The notes below the pieces were generated by a model. It made no database searches, had not been told where the DNA came from, and worked only from the letters and a program-made list of their open reading frames with translations. From assembly GCA_934358495.1 (NCBI GenBank), contig CAKRKO010000094.1, forward strand, positions 1 to 8,778: DNA of 8,778 nt, read 5' to 3'. The position numbers and the translations under genes are program-made. The stretch comes from an uncultured Eubacterium sp. (GTDB lineage Bacteria > Bacillota > Clostridia > Lachnospirales > Lachnospiraceae). Below are positions 1-6,285 of this stretch, piece by piece; within the stretch, counting starts at the first letter, position 1; the number at the start of each line of letters is the position of its first letter.

Positions 1-49
1 CAGAAAAAAGTTGCAGCTGCCGCATAGGAGTTCATAATAGCATTCTTAT

Positions 50-76
50 GGGGTAAGGGGAATTATACCCTTTTTT
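50..76 (+). terminator. Weak Rho-independent terminator-like hairpin
   Basis: A short stem, GGGTA at 51-55 pairing with TACCC at 66-70 around a 10-base loop, is followed directly by six T residues at 71-76. This is the form of an intrinsic terminator, though the stem is only 5-6 bp. It would end transcription of a gene lying left of the window. In frame 1 the window opens with eight sense codons and a TAG at 25-27, which could be the tail of that gene, but eight residues cannot be identified. Confidence 0.4.
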
Positions 77-106
77 AGTAGAAGAATTATTCAAATAAAA
101 ATATAG

Positions 107-135
107 TTGACGAAATTATGAATAAATGCTACACT
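107..135 (+). promoter_or_regulatory. Candidate sigma-A promoter for the Rpn-family gene
   Basis: TTGACG at 107-112 (5 of 6 matches to the -35 consensus) is separated by exactly 17 bases from TACACT at 130-135 (4 of 6 for the -10). The flanks are A/T-rich. Transcription would start near 142 and leave an untranslated leader of about 170 bases before the ATG at 314. The element lies downstream of the terminator-like hairpin, as expected for an independent transcription unit. No obvious operator or riboswitch was seen in the leader. Confidence 0.5.
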
Positions 136-313
136 CATCGTAAGCATTAATATTCTTTTATTCATATTTGGCGTGAGCCGGTCTTTAATCTAACATGATC
201 AACAGAATTTCTTAATGCTTGGATTTCAGTTTTTGGTAATTTAATGAGCAGAGAGGGTTCTGGAAGTTTTTGCAGGTAAGAGTAAGGTGTCCTCTCAGAC
301 AAGAGGAGGGCTA

Positions 314-1297
314 ATGGGAGTAAAAGACACAAAAGCAAAAGAATTTCTTTCAGATAATTTTCGGTTTGCGGATTTATGCAATTATTATCTGTTTCACGGA
401 GAGACGGTGATTCGTCCAGAAGATCTGAAAGAGCAGGATACAACAGAATTACTTTCTGTATTTGGAGTAGATGAGAAGGAGATTCAGATACAGAAGTGGC
501 GTGATATTTTGAAGCGTGTGGTAATTAAACGGACGGAGACTTGTACTTATGCGATTATCGGGATTGAGAACCAGACCGATATTCATTATGCAATGCCGGT
601 ACGAAATATGATTTATGATGCGTTAAATTATAGTAGACAGATTAATGAGGCAGGAAAGAAAAAGAAGGAAGCGAAGGATTACAAGAATTCAGCAGAGTTT
701 TTGAGCCAGTTTGGAAAAGAAGACCGTTTGACACCGGTAGTTACGTTGACATTATATTGGGGAGCAGATGAGTGGGATGGACCGCGGAGCATACATGAAA
801 TGCTTTTGCCGATGGAAGAGGAGACAAAAAAGTATGTAGCGGATTATAAACTGAACCTGATTGTTCCGAGTGAGATCACAGATTTTCAAAAATTCAAATC
901 TTCTCTGGGACCGGTGCTTGCTGTTATCAAGGCATCGCAGGATGAAGAAGCTACAGAGAAACTGGTTACGGATAATCCGGTTTACAAAAATCTGGAGAGA
1001 GAAGCGGTAACAACGATAAAGATGTTTACGAAATACAAACTAAATGTGGAAAAGGAGGAGAAAGAAGTAGATATGTGTGATGCATGGGAAGCTCATATGA
1101 ATCGTGGAATTAGAGAAGGTAGAAAAGAGGCAATTATAAATCTGGTATTAAAGAAATGGAAAAAAGGTTACTCGGTAGAAGAGATTGCTGATTTTCTGGA
1201 AGAGGATGCAGCATATATACAGAAAATCTGTGATATTGCCTCAGAAGATGATAGTGATGAAATTGACGCTCAAAAAATTCTTGAAAAGTTAAAGTAG
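314..1297 (+). CDS. Rpn family recombination-promoting nuclease / putative transposase (PD-(D/E)XK)
   Basis: The product is 327 aa from the ATG at 314. It resembles Rpn-family proteins of Clostridia: a short N-terminal segment beginning MGVKDTKAKEFL, a conserved FADLCNYYLFHGE block (residues 18-30), then a nuclease core in which E85-x-Q87 within IGIENQTDIHYAMPVR (82-97) is the likely E-x-K/Q active-site strand. A charged C-terminal helical region (about 250-327) contains a helix-turn-helix-like GYSVEEIADFLEE. Family knowledge: Rpn proteins are DNA endonucleases that promote RecA-independent recombination and may act in phage defence. The frame stays open upstream to a GTG at 287, but ATG 314 is preferred because AGGAGGG (304-310) lies just before it, although the 3-base gap is short, and because homologues start at this position. 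The gene is visibly more A/T-rich than the operon downstream, which suggests separate acquisition. It appears intact and monocistronic. Confidence 0.88.
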   Translation: MGVKDTKAKEFLSDNFRFADLCNYYLFHGETVIRPEDLKEQDTTELLSVFGVDEKEIQIQKWRDILKRVVIKRTETCTYAIIGIENQTDIHYAMPVRNMIYDALNYSRQINEAGKKKKEAKDYKNSAEFLSQFGKEDRLTPVVTLTLYWGADEWDGPRSIHEMLLPMEEETKKYVADYKLNLIVPSEITDFQKFKSSLGPVLAVIKASQDEEATEKLVTDNPVYKNLEREAVTTIKMFTKYKLNVEKEEKEVDMCDAWEAHMNRGIREGRKEAIINLVLKKWKKGYSVEEIADFLEEDAAYIQKICDIASEDDSDEIDAQKILEKLK

Positions 1298-1309
1298 GTA
1301 ATTACAAAG

Positions 1310-1355
1310 TTTACAATGGTGTAGATAAAACCTGCAATATCTACACCATCGTAAA
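1310..1355. repeat. Long hairpin downstream of the Rpn gene
   Basis: ATGGTGTAGAT at 1316-1326 is the exact reverse complement of 1339-1349. After one mismatched pair the stem extends by TTTAC at 1310-1314 with GTAAA at 1351-1355, giving about 16 paired bases around a 12-base loop. No T-run follows on either strand, so it is not a canonical terminator. It may protect the 3' end of the mRNA, or be a repeat or element scar. Seven bases of its right arm (CTACACC, 1341-1347) recur in the loop of the next hairpin at 1416-1422. Confidence 0.6.
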
Positions 1356-1393
1356 TAATAATGGAAAATTACAAAAGGAAAGTTTAATTAACG

Positions 1394-1440
1394 AAAAGGA
1401 TACAGAACGGGTATGCTACACCAGTTTTGTATCCTTTTTA
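1394..1440. terminator. Bidirectional Rho-independent terminator between convergent genes
   Basis: AAAAGGATACAGAAC at 1394-1408 pairs with GTTTTGTATCCTTTT at 1424-1438, giving 15 bp with one G-T pair and a 15-base loop. On the plus strand the right arm ends in TTTTT, and on the minus strand the outgoing arm ends in TTTT, so the element can act in both directions. It lies between the Rpn gene reading rightward and the decayed minus-strand gene reading leftward, where a shared terminator is expected. Confidence 0.7.
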
Positions 1441-1451
1441 TATGAACAAAA

Positions 1452-1925
1452 TTATCGTTCTATTTTTATCAGACACCGTTTTTTGAAAAACGAAATTCTT
1501 CCGTTTGCTTCATCACGCATAACGATATCGCTGCGGCCTTCCCCATGCTCTTTATTAGATTCCACCATATAACCGGCATCGGCAAAAATTCCGGCAAGGA
1601 ATGCAGGGTAAAAATTCTCACGATAATCATGGTAGCTTATGGTTTTTCGTAAAAGCTGATTCATTTCAGCAGTCAATGTAGTGATATCACCATTTCAGGC
1701 AGCCTGAAATAAAGATTCACGATTCCAGGTTTGGGCACTGTCACGAACCCGCTGAATAATCGTAGATTCATAAATCTCACGGATTTCAGTATTTGGAATC
1801 ATCAGTGCGGAAGTAGCGGAAGGCAGTGTGTTGCTCAGCTTTTTATCAGGCACCATAGTCAGATATCCGGTGAGATACAGTATGCTCCAGAGATTATCTT
1901 CTGAGGAAGACTTATTGACATCTCT
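1452..1925 (-). pseudogene. Remnant of an AAA-ATPase-like / DUF1703 (PD-(D/E)XK) protein
   Basis: Two minus-strand open segments lie in the same frame and are separated by a single TGA at 1697-1695. Read through, they give DNLWSILYLTGYLTMV, then LMIPNTEIREIYESTI, LFQAA-stop-NGDITTLTAEM, TISYHDYRENFYPAFLAGIF, and GYMVESNKEHGEGRSDIV. From memory this is the C-terminal part of the AAA-ATPase-like proteins with a DUF1703 PD-(D/E)XK nuclease domain, abundant in gut anaerobes. Homologues usually have Trp where the stop occurs, so a TGG-to-TGA transition is likely. The N-terminal ATPase domain is missing: homology ends near 1925, and upstream residues look unrelated. The C-terminus stops just after the GRSDIV motif, before the expected E-x-K strand, in an unrelated tail at about 1452-1490. 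The gene is therefore truncated at both ends and interrupted. The operon promoter begins inside its left boundary. Confidence 0.8.
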
Positions 1926-1943
1926 CCCCCATTCTATTATAAT
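1915..1943 (+). promoter_or_regulatory. Consensus sigma-A promoter of the molybdoenzyme operon
   Basis: TTGACA at 1915-1920 and TATAAT at 1938-1943 both match the consensus exactly and are separated by exactly 17 bases. Transcription should begin around 1949-1951, leaving a leader of about 125 bases before the GTG at 2074. A promoter this strong needs a regulator to keep it off when not wanted, which fits the palindrome just downstream. The -35 overlaps the edge of the decayed minus-strand gene. Confidence 0.78.
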
Positions 1944-1962
1944 AAATTCAACAAGAATACTC

Positions 1963-1974
1963 TTGGTATACCAA
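1963..1974. promoter_or_regulatory. Perfect 12-bp palindrome, candidate operator
   Basis: TTGGTATACCAA is its own reverse complement and begins 20 bases after the -10 box, about +13 to +25 relative to the predicted start. A second, overlapping inverted repeat (CAAGA 1952-1956, TCTTG 1961-1965) lies beside it. The TTGGT...ACCAA form resembles sites of GntR/FadR-type repressors, but the family assignment is only a guess. The position suits a roadblock or repressor site. No regulator gene is present in the window. Confidence 0.45.
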
Positions 1975-2073
1975 TAAAAACCAACAAACACAACAAAACA
2001 ATAAGAAACAAAACTAACTACTAGGAGGGAGTTTATTTCAAAGTATTTCTGGATTTTTAAGGAGGGAAAACTG

Positions 2074-4713
2074 GTGAAAAATGCAAAAAACTTTTTCTCA
2101 TCTCTGGCAATTTCCGGGCTGGATCAGGTGACTGCAAAGCGCAGATATCTGACAAAATGTGAGCCGAAAGTAATGGAAATCGATGACGAAGAGAAAATTG
2201 TAAAAACGGCCTGTCGTGCCTGTATCGCAAACTGTGGTGTCCTGGCGCATGTGAAAAACGGTCGTGTCGTGAAATTGGAGGGTAATCCGACAGATCCAAT
2301 GAGTCAGGGACGCATGTGTGCCAAAGGTCTGTCCGGTATTCAGGCGCTGTATCATCCGAACAGAAACAAATATCCGCTGCTTCGCGTTGGTGAGCGCGGA
2401 AGCGGACGCTGGAGAAGAATTACTTGGGATGAGGCGCTGACCCGTGTGGCTGAGAAAGCCATGGAGACCCGTGAAAAATACGGCGCAGAATCTCTGTTCT
2501 GTACCACTGGAGGCGGTGGAAATCCGGAAATCTGGAGTATTGCCCGTTTCTGTAATATTTTCGGTACACCAAACTGGTATGAGCCGGGGTGTGCGCAGTG
2601 TTATCTGCCGCGTGTACTTTCCTGTGCCATGATGTATGGCGGCGCGGATTCCAGTATTGCAGATTCCAATGCGCTGGAGTTGTATGATTATGAAAATGCC
2701 AAGATCAAATGTCTGGTGCTCTGGGGCGCAGGTCCTGCTTATTCTGCACCGGCCAGCGGTGGCCGTATGGTCAACGAACTGCGTGCAAAAGGGGTAAAAA
2801 CAATCTGTATTGATCCGCGTTTTACACCGGATGCGGCAAAAGCAGATATCTGGCTGCCAATCCGTCCGGGGACAGACGTTGCCCTGCAGATGGCATGGAT
2901 CCGGTACATTTTAGTAAACCGCAGATACGATGAGGAATTTGTGACACACTGGACGAACCTGCCGTATCTGGTAGATGTGGAGAGCCGCTATTTTGCCCGT
3001 GCGAAAAAAGGGGAAAACGGTGCGCCGGATACATTTTATGTATGGGATGAAAAAACAGATTCCATGCAGCCAATGGAGTATCCGTTCAATGAACAATTAT
3101 CTCCGGCGTTATGGGGTACTTACGAGGTAGATGGAAAAGTATACAAGACAGGTATGCAGTTGTTATATGAGCGCTGTGAGGAGTTCACACTGGAGAAAGC
3201 TGCGGAAATCTGCTGGCTGGATGCAGACCGTATCAAAGCTGCCATTGAAATGTATTTGGAGAATGCTCCAAGCGGCATCTGCCTTGGTGTGGCTACGGAT
3301 CAGACACCGAACTCTGTGCAGGCTGCCATGGCTGCGGATACCATTGATTTCCTGATGGGTAATCTGGAAAAACCGGGCGCACTGATGCAGCGGTTCCGCA
3401 CCAGTGGCGTGCTGAAGGTGCCGAACTATCCGGTTCCGGTTGCGTTGAAATGTCTGCCACCGGAGCAGTTGAAAAAACGTCTGGGTGGAAGAGAGCACAA
3501 GGGCTTAAGTATCTGGTATGCAGGTCATCCGGGCAGTGTACTGAACGCAATTTTGACAGAGAAACCGTATCAGCCGAGAATGTGGATCGACCGTTCCGGA
3601 AATAAACTTGGTGTACTGGCGGAATCCGGCCGATGGGCAGAGGCAATTGAGAAGCTTGATTTTATCGTACATATGTATATGTATCCGACTTCTTTTTCCT
3701 GCTACGCAGATATTTTACTGCCGACGGAAGAGTGGCTTGAGACGGATATGATCGTGGAGACCTGCAACATGCTGGTGGCAAGACAGCAGGTGGTTCATCT
3801 CTGGGAAACTATGGATGAGACACTGATCTGGTCCCGTCTGGCAAAAAAATGTGCAAAACTTGGTCATGAGATGTGTCAGAAATCCTTCAATCCGGAATTT
3901 ATGGGCGATCAGCTTCCATACTGGGATTCCATGGATGAATTCTTCGATCATCTGACACCGGCCATTGGTATGACCTGGGAAGAAATGAAAAAAAAGGCGC
4001 CATTCGAGTACATGTCCAAGGAAGAATGGAAGAGCTATTATGTATACAAACAGATTGACGAAGCGACAGGGCTGCCGAAGGGCTTTGATACACCTTCGAA
4101 AAAGATTGAAGTCTATGTGGAGAGCATGATCACACTGGGAAGAACCGGTCAGCCGTTCCTGCCGATTGAGTTTGCACCGGCAGATAAGGATTATGAGCCG
4201 CTGCCGTATTATCTGGAGCCGGTGGAGAGTCCGGTGCGTGATGACGATACGGCGAGGGAGTATCCACTTGTTATGACAAACGGCCGTGTGCCGTTCTATC
4301 ATCATTCCACACTGCGTAATGCAGCAGCTATGCGTGAACTGTATCCGGTTCCGGAGATCTGGATTTATCCGGATGTGGCAAAAGCGTATGGCATCGCACC
4401 GGGAGACTGGGTCTGGGTAGAGTCCAAACGAGGCAAAATCCGTGCAAAAGCGCTGGTTACAAAAGGCATCAATCCGGGAACCGTATGCATGGAGCGTTTC
4501 TGGCATCCGGAGACGATGAACACCAAGACACACGGATGGCAGGAGACAAATGTGAATGTATTGTCAAAATCCACCGCTCCGTTTAATGATGTCGTTGGTA
4601 CACATACACTCCGTGCTTATCAGGTGCGTATTTCCAAAGCGGACAGTGCGCCGGAAGGCATCTGGCAGAAACCGGAAGACTTTGTAAATTGGCTTCCGTT
4701 AGGCAAAGCATAA
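2074..4713 (+). CDS. Molybdopterin oxidoreductase, DMSO-reductase superfamily catalytic subunit
   Basis: The product is 879 aa. An N-terminal [4Fe-4S] motif, C47-x2-C50-x3-C54-x27-C82, is followed by the GRMCAKG signature with K84, the residue that usually links cluster and cofactor. The Mo-cofactor domains follow. By alignment with formate dehydrogenase and Nap-type enzymes, C176 in GCAQCYLPR is the probable Mo ligand. The C-terminal dinucleotide-binding domain covers about 730-855 (PLVMTNGRVPFYHHS onward). There is no twin-arginine or other signal peptide, so the enzyme should be cytoplasmic. The GTG start is supported by AAGGAGGG at 2059-2066 with 7-base spacing. It is the first gene of the operon and is followed by its own electron-transfer chain. 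The Fe-S motif argues against pyrogallol transhydroxylase, whose large subunit of similar length lacks one. Reductase activity on an unknown acceptor is inferred. Thiosulfate/polysulfide, arsenate or aromatic dehydroxylation cannot be told apart here. Confidence 0.93.
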   Translation: MKNAKNFFSSLAISGLDQVTAKRRYLTKCEPKVMEIDDEEKIVKTACRACIANCGVLAHVKNGRVVKLEGNPTDPMSQGRMCAKGLSGIQALYHPNRNKYPLLRVGERGSGRWRRITWDEALTRVAEKAMETREKYGAESLFCTTGGGGNPEIWSIARFCNIFGTPNWYEPGCAQCYLPRVLSCAMMYGGADSSIADSNALELYDYENAKIKCLVLWGAGPAYSAPASGGRMVNELRAKGVKTICIDPRFTPDAAKADIWLPIRPGTDVALQMAWIRYILVNRRYDEEFVTHWTNLPYLVDVESRYFARAKKGENGAPDTFYVWDEKTDSMQPMEYPFNEQLSPALWGTYEVDGKVYKTGMQLLYERCEEFTLEKAAEICWLDADRIKAAIEMYLENAPSGICLGVATDQTPNSVQAAMAADTIDFLMGNLEKPGALMQRFRTSGVLKVPNYPVPVALKCLPPEQLKKRLGGREHKGLSIWYAGHPGSVLNAILTEKPYQPRMWIDRSGNKLGVLAESGRWAEAIEKLDFIVHMYMYPTSFSCYADILLPTEEWLETDMIVETCNMLVARQQVVHLWETMDETLIWSRLAKKCAKLGHEMCQKSFNPEFMGDQLPYWDSMDEFFDHLTPAIGMTWEEMKKKAPFEYMSKEEWKSYYVYKQIDEATGLPKGFDTPSKKIEVYVESMITLGRTGQPFLPIEFAPADKDYEPLPYYLEPVESPVRDDDTAREYPLVMTNGRVPFYHHSTLRNAAAMRELYPVPEIWIYPDVAKAYGIAPGDWVWVESKRGKIRAKALVTKGINPGTVCMERFWHPETMNTKTHGWQETNVNVLSKSTAPFNDVVGTHTLRAYQVRISKADSAPEGIWQKPEDFVNWLPLGKA

Positions 4714-4864
4714 GCTGATAAATAATTTAAGCGCCAATTTACAAATGCTCCGCAAGGATTGCAGAAATGAACAAAGGAAGATATCAGCTTTGCTGATGTT
4801 CATTTCGCAACAAGATTTGCGGGCAAATCTTGAATGAATTGGCTTCCATTAGGCAAAGTATAAG
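4687..4864. repeat. Palindromic element flanked by a 28-bp duplication of the upstream gene's 3' end
   Basis: Bases 4687-4714, the last codons and stop of the molybdoenzyme, recur at 4837-4864 with 26 of 28 identical, exactly 150 bp away. The DNA between folds back on itself: CCAATT 4734-4739 with AATTGG 4837-4842, GAAATGAAC 4764-4772 with GTTCATTTC 4798-4806, and a central hairpin ATCAGC-TTT-GCTGAT at 4783-4797. The right arm also holds a perfect hairpin of its own (4811-4820 with 4823-4832, 2-base gap). The second repeat copy still encodes the same C-terminal tail and stop (NWLPLGKV), then runs straight into the ribosome binding site of the next gene. This fits insertion of a small non-autonomous element with duplication of flanking DNA, which left both gene ends intact. 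In the mRNA it could attenuate or mark a processing site. Confidence 0.75.
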
Positions 4865-4885
4865 GAGGAGCGAGGAGGCAGAGGA

Positions 4886-5611
4886 ATGAAACAATATGCA
4901 ATGGTTGTAGAAGTGGACCGGTGCATCGGCTGTAAAGGTGGATGCCAGGTTGCCTGCAAGACTGAAAATGAAGTGGCTCTGGGCCGTTCCAGAAGCACAT
5001 TATATCATATGGGACCGACCGGGGTCTATCCGGATCTGCAGATGTATTTTCTGCCGGTAATGTGCCAGCAGTGTGAGGATCCGAGTTGTGTGGATGTGTG
5101 TCCGACAGGCGCATGTTACAAGGATGAAGAGGACGGAGTGATCCGCATTGATCAGGACATCTGCATCGGATGTCAGAGTTGCAGGAAAGCATGTCCGTTC
5201 CATGCAAACAATTTTAATAAAGAACTGCGTGTCATGGATAAGTGTACCGGCTGTGCGCAGCTGCGGGAAAAAGGCGAGGAGCCGGTTTGCGTGAAAAATT
5301 GTTCCGGTCGCGCACTGCATTTCGGGGATATCAATGATCCGGAGAGCGAAGTATCCAGAATTCTGGCAGAGAATGAAGGTCATGTATATACATTGAAGGA
5401 TGATAACGGAAATCATCCGTCCGGGCGTTTTATTTTGAAAAAACAGAACTGGATCGATATGCTTCCGTTCGAATTTGAGGAAGCACTGCGAAATGGTATT
5501 TATGAGGAGCCGGAGAGCGAAATGGCTCACAAAATTTTTGAAGATCATTTCAAAAAAGCCAAAGTCGTGCACACGGAAATGAATGAAAAAAAGGAGGCCA
5601 AAGAGGAATGA
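4886..5611 (+). CDS. 4Fe-4S dicluster ferredoxin subunit, DmsB/PsrB/NrfC-like
   Basis: The product is 241 aa and carries electrons to the molybdenum subunit. Sixteen cysteines form four [4Fe-4S] sites: C13-x2-C16-x3-C20-x3-C24, C60-x2-C63-x4-C68-x3-C72, C93-x2-C96-x2-C99-x3-C103 and C120-x2-C123-x11-C135-x3-C139. This is the standard arrangement of the beta subunits of DMSO, polysulfide and tetrathionate reductases. The C-terminal third (about 150-241) is free of cysteine and ends in a Lys/Glu-rich tail. There is no signal peptide, and no membrane anchor subunit is encoded nearby, so the subunit should stay soluble and take electrons from AsrA/AsrB rather than from quinol. The ATG at 4886 has GAGGAGG at 4872-4878. 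The stop overlaps the next start in an ATGA, which implies translational coupling. Confidence 0.93.
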   Translation: MKQYAMVVEVDRCIGCKGGCQVACKTENEVALGRSRSTLYHMGPTGVYPDLQMYFLPVMCQQCEDPSCVDVCPTGACYKDEEDGVIRIDQDICIGCQSCRKACPFHANNFNKELRVMDKCTGCAQLREKGEEPVCVKNCSGRALHFGDINDPESEVSRILAENEGHVYTLKDDNGNHPSGRFILKKQNWIDMLPFEFEEALRNGIYEEPESEMAHKIFEDHFKKAKVVHTEMNEKKEAKEE

Positions 5612-6285
5612 AACAAGTGGAATTAAGAAAACAGCTGGCAAAAGCCAGAGCAGGACTTTATCGTTTCCTTGGCGGTCTGTACATCATGGAAGTGGATGCG
5701 GAAACGCTGGCCAATATGAAGCAGATGCAGTTTCCGACAGATTGTGAAAATCCGGAGCTGGCTGAGGCTTATGCGTGTATGGCAAAGGCCATCGCAGATC
5801 TGAAAAATGAGGATCTGGAGGATGTAGCTGCGGATTATGCGAAGACATTTCTGGCAGCAGGAGAGGCTACCGGTGTGGCGGCGTTCCCGTATGAGTCTAT
5901 TTATACAAATAAAAAACATGAGATCGGCGGACGTACCGAGCAGGAGACATTGGCTTTGTATGCACTGCACGGATGGGAGCCGAGCAAAGATATGTTTCGC
6001 ACAATGAATGACCATATCGGTCTGGAACTGGAATTTATGGCAGTTCTGTGCGAGGAAGAATTACTTGCCTGTCAGACAGACAATGCGGATCGTGTGGCAA
6101 TGTCAAACCGCGATCAGAATGAATTTTTATGTAAACATCTGAAATGGGCAGGAGCTTTCTGCATGGATATCAGCAAATATGCGCAGACAGAGTTTTATCA
6201 GGCAGTTGGAAAACTGACAAGTGTATTTCTGGAGCAGGAGAAAGAAATGCTGGCAATGGGAGGTGCAATATGGGATATCGCGTAG
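5608..6285 (+). CDS. TorD/DmsD-family molybdoenzyme maturation chaperone
   Basis: The product is 225 aa and all-helical in appearance, close to the usual TorD-family size. Features typical of the family are the ADYAKTFLAAG stretch (75-85), PYESIY (94-99) and NDHIGLELEFM (134-144), matching the conserved pattern in which an acidic/His segment precedes E-L-x-F-M. Family role: binds the apo-molybdoenzyme and helps insert the Mo cofactor before folding is finished. Many members also proofread Tat signal peptides, but the partner here has none, so a purely cytoplasmic insertion role is inferred. The ATG at 5608 overlaps the previous stop by 4 bases, with AAGGAGG at 5590-5596 upstream. The 3' end overlaps the next gene by 16 bases. 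Assignment rests on motifs and on the position between the ferredoxin subunit and AsrA. Confidence 0.87.
   Translation: MKQVELRKQLAKARAGLYRFLGGLYIMEVDAETLANMKQMQFPTDCENPELAEAYACMAKAIADLKNEDLEDVAADYAKTFLAAGEATGVAAFPYESIYTNKKHEIGGRTEQETLALYALHGWEPSKDMFRTMNDHIGLELEFMAVLCEEELLACQTDNADRVAMSNRDQNEFLCKHLKWAGAFCMDISKYAQTEFYQAVGKLTSVFLEQEKEMLAMGGAIWDIA

Noticed and set aside
1..27. Eight codons ending in TAG in frame 1, possibly the end of an upstream gene
   Set aside because: Too short to tell from chance, although the hairpin at 50-76 is compatible with a gene ending here.
3715..4533. 272-codon open frame on the minus strand
   Set aside because: It is the antisense shadow of the molybdoenzyme gene, rich in Cys, His and Arg, with no ribosome binding site or recognisable domain.
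2074..4713. Pyrogallol-phloroglucinol transhydroxylase large subunit, suggested by similar length and a ferredoxin partner
   Set aside because: That large subunit lacks an N-terminal Fe-S cluster and uses Ser at Mo. This protein has a full four-Cys motif and a likely Cys ligand, and it sits with NAD(P)H-linked AsrAB, which a redox-neutral transhydroxylase does not need.
5000..5641. 213-codon open frame on the minus strand
   Set aside because: Antisense to the ferredoxin subunit, whose sixteen spaced cysteines prove the plus-strand frame.
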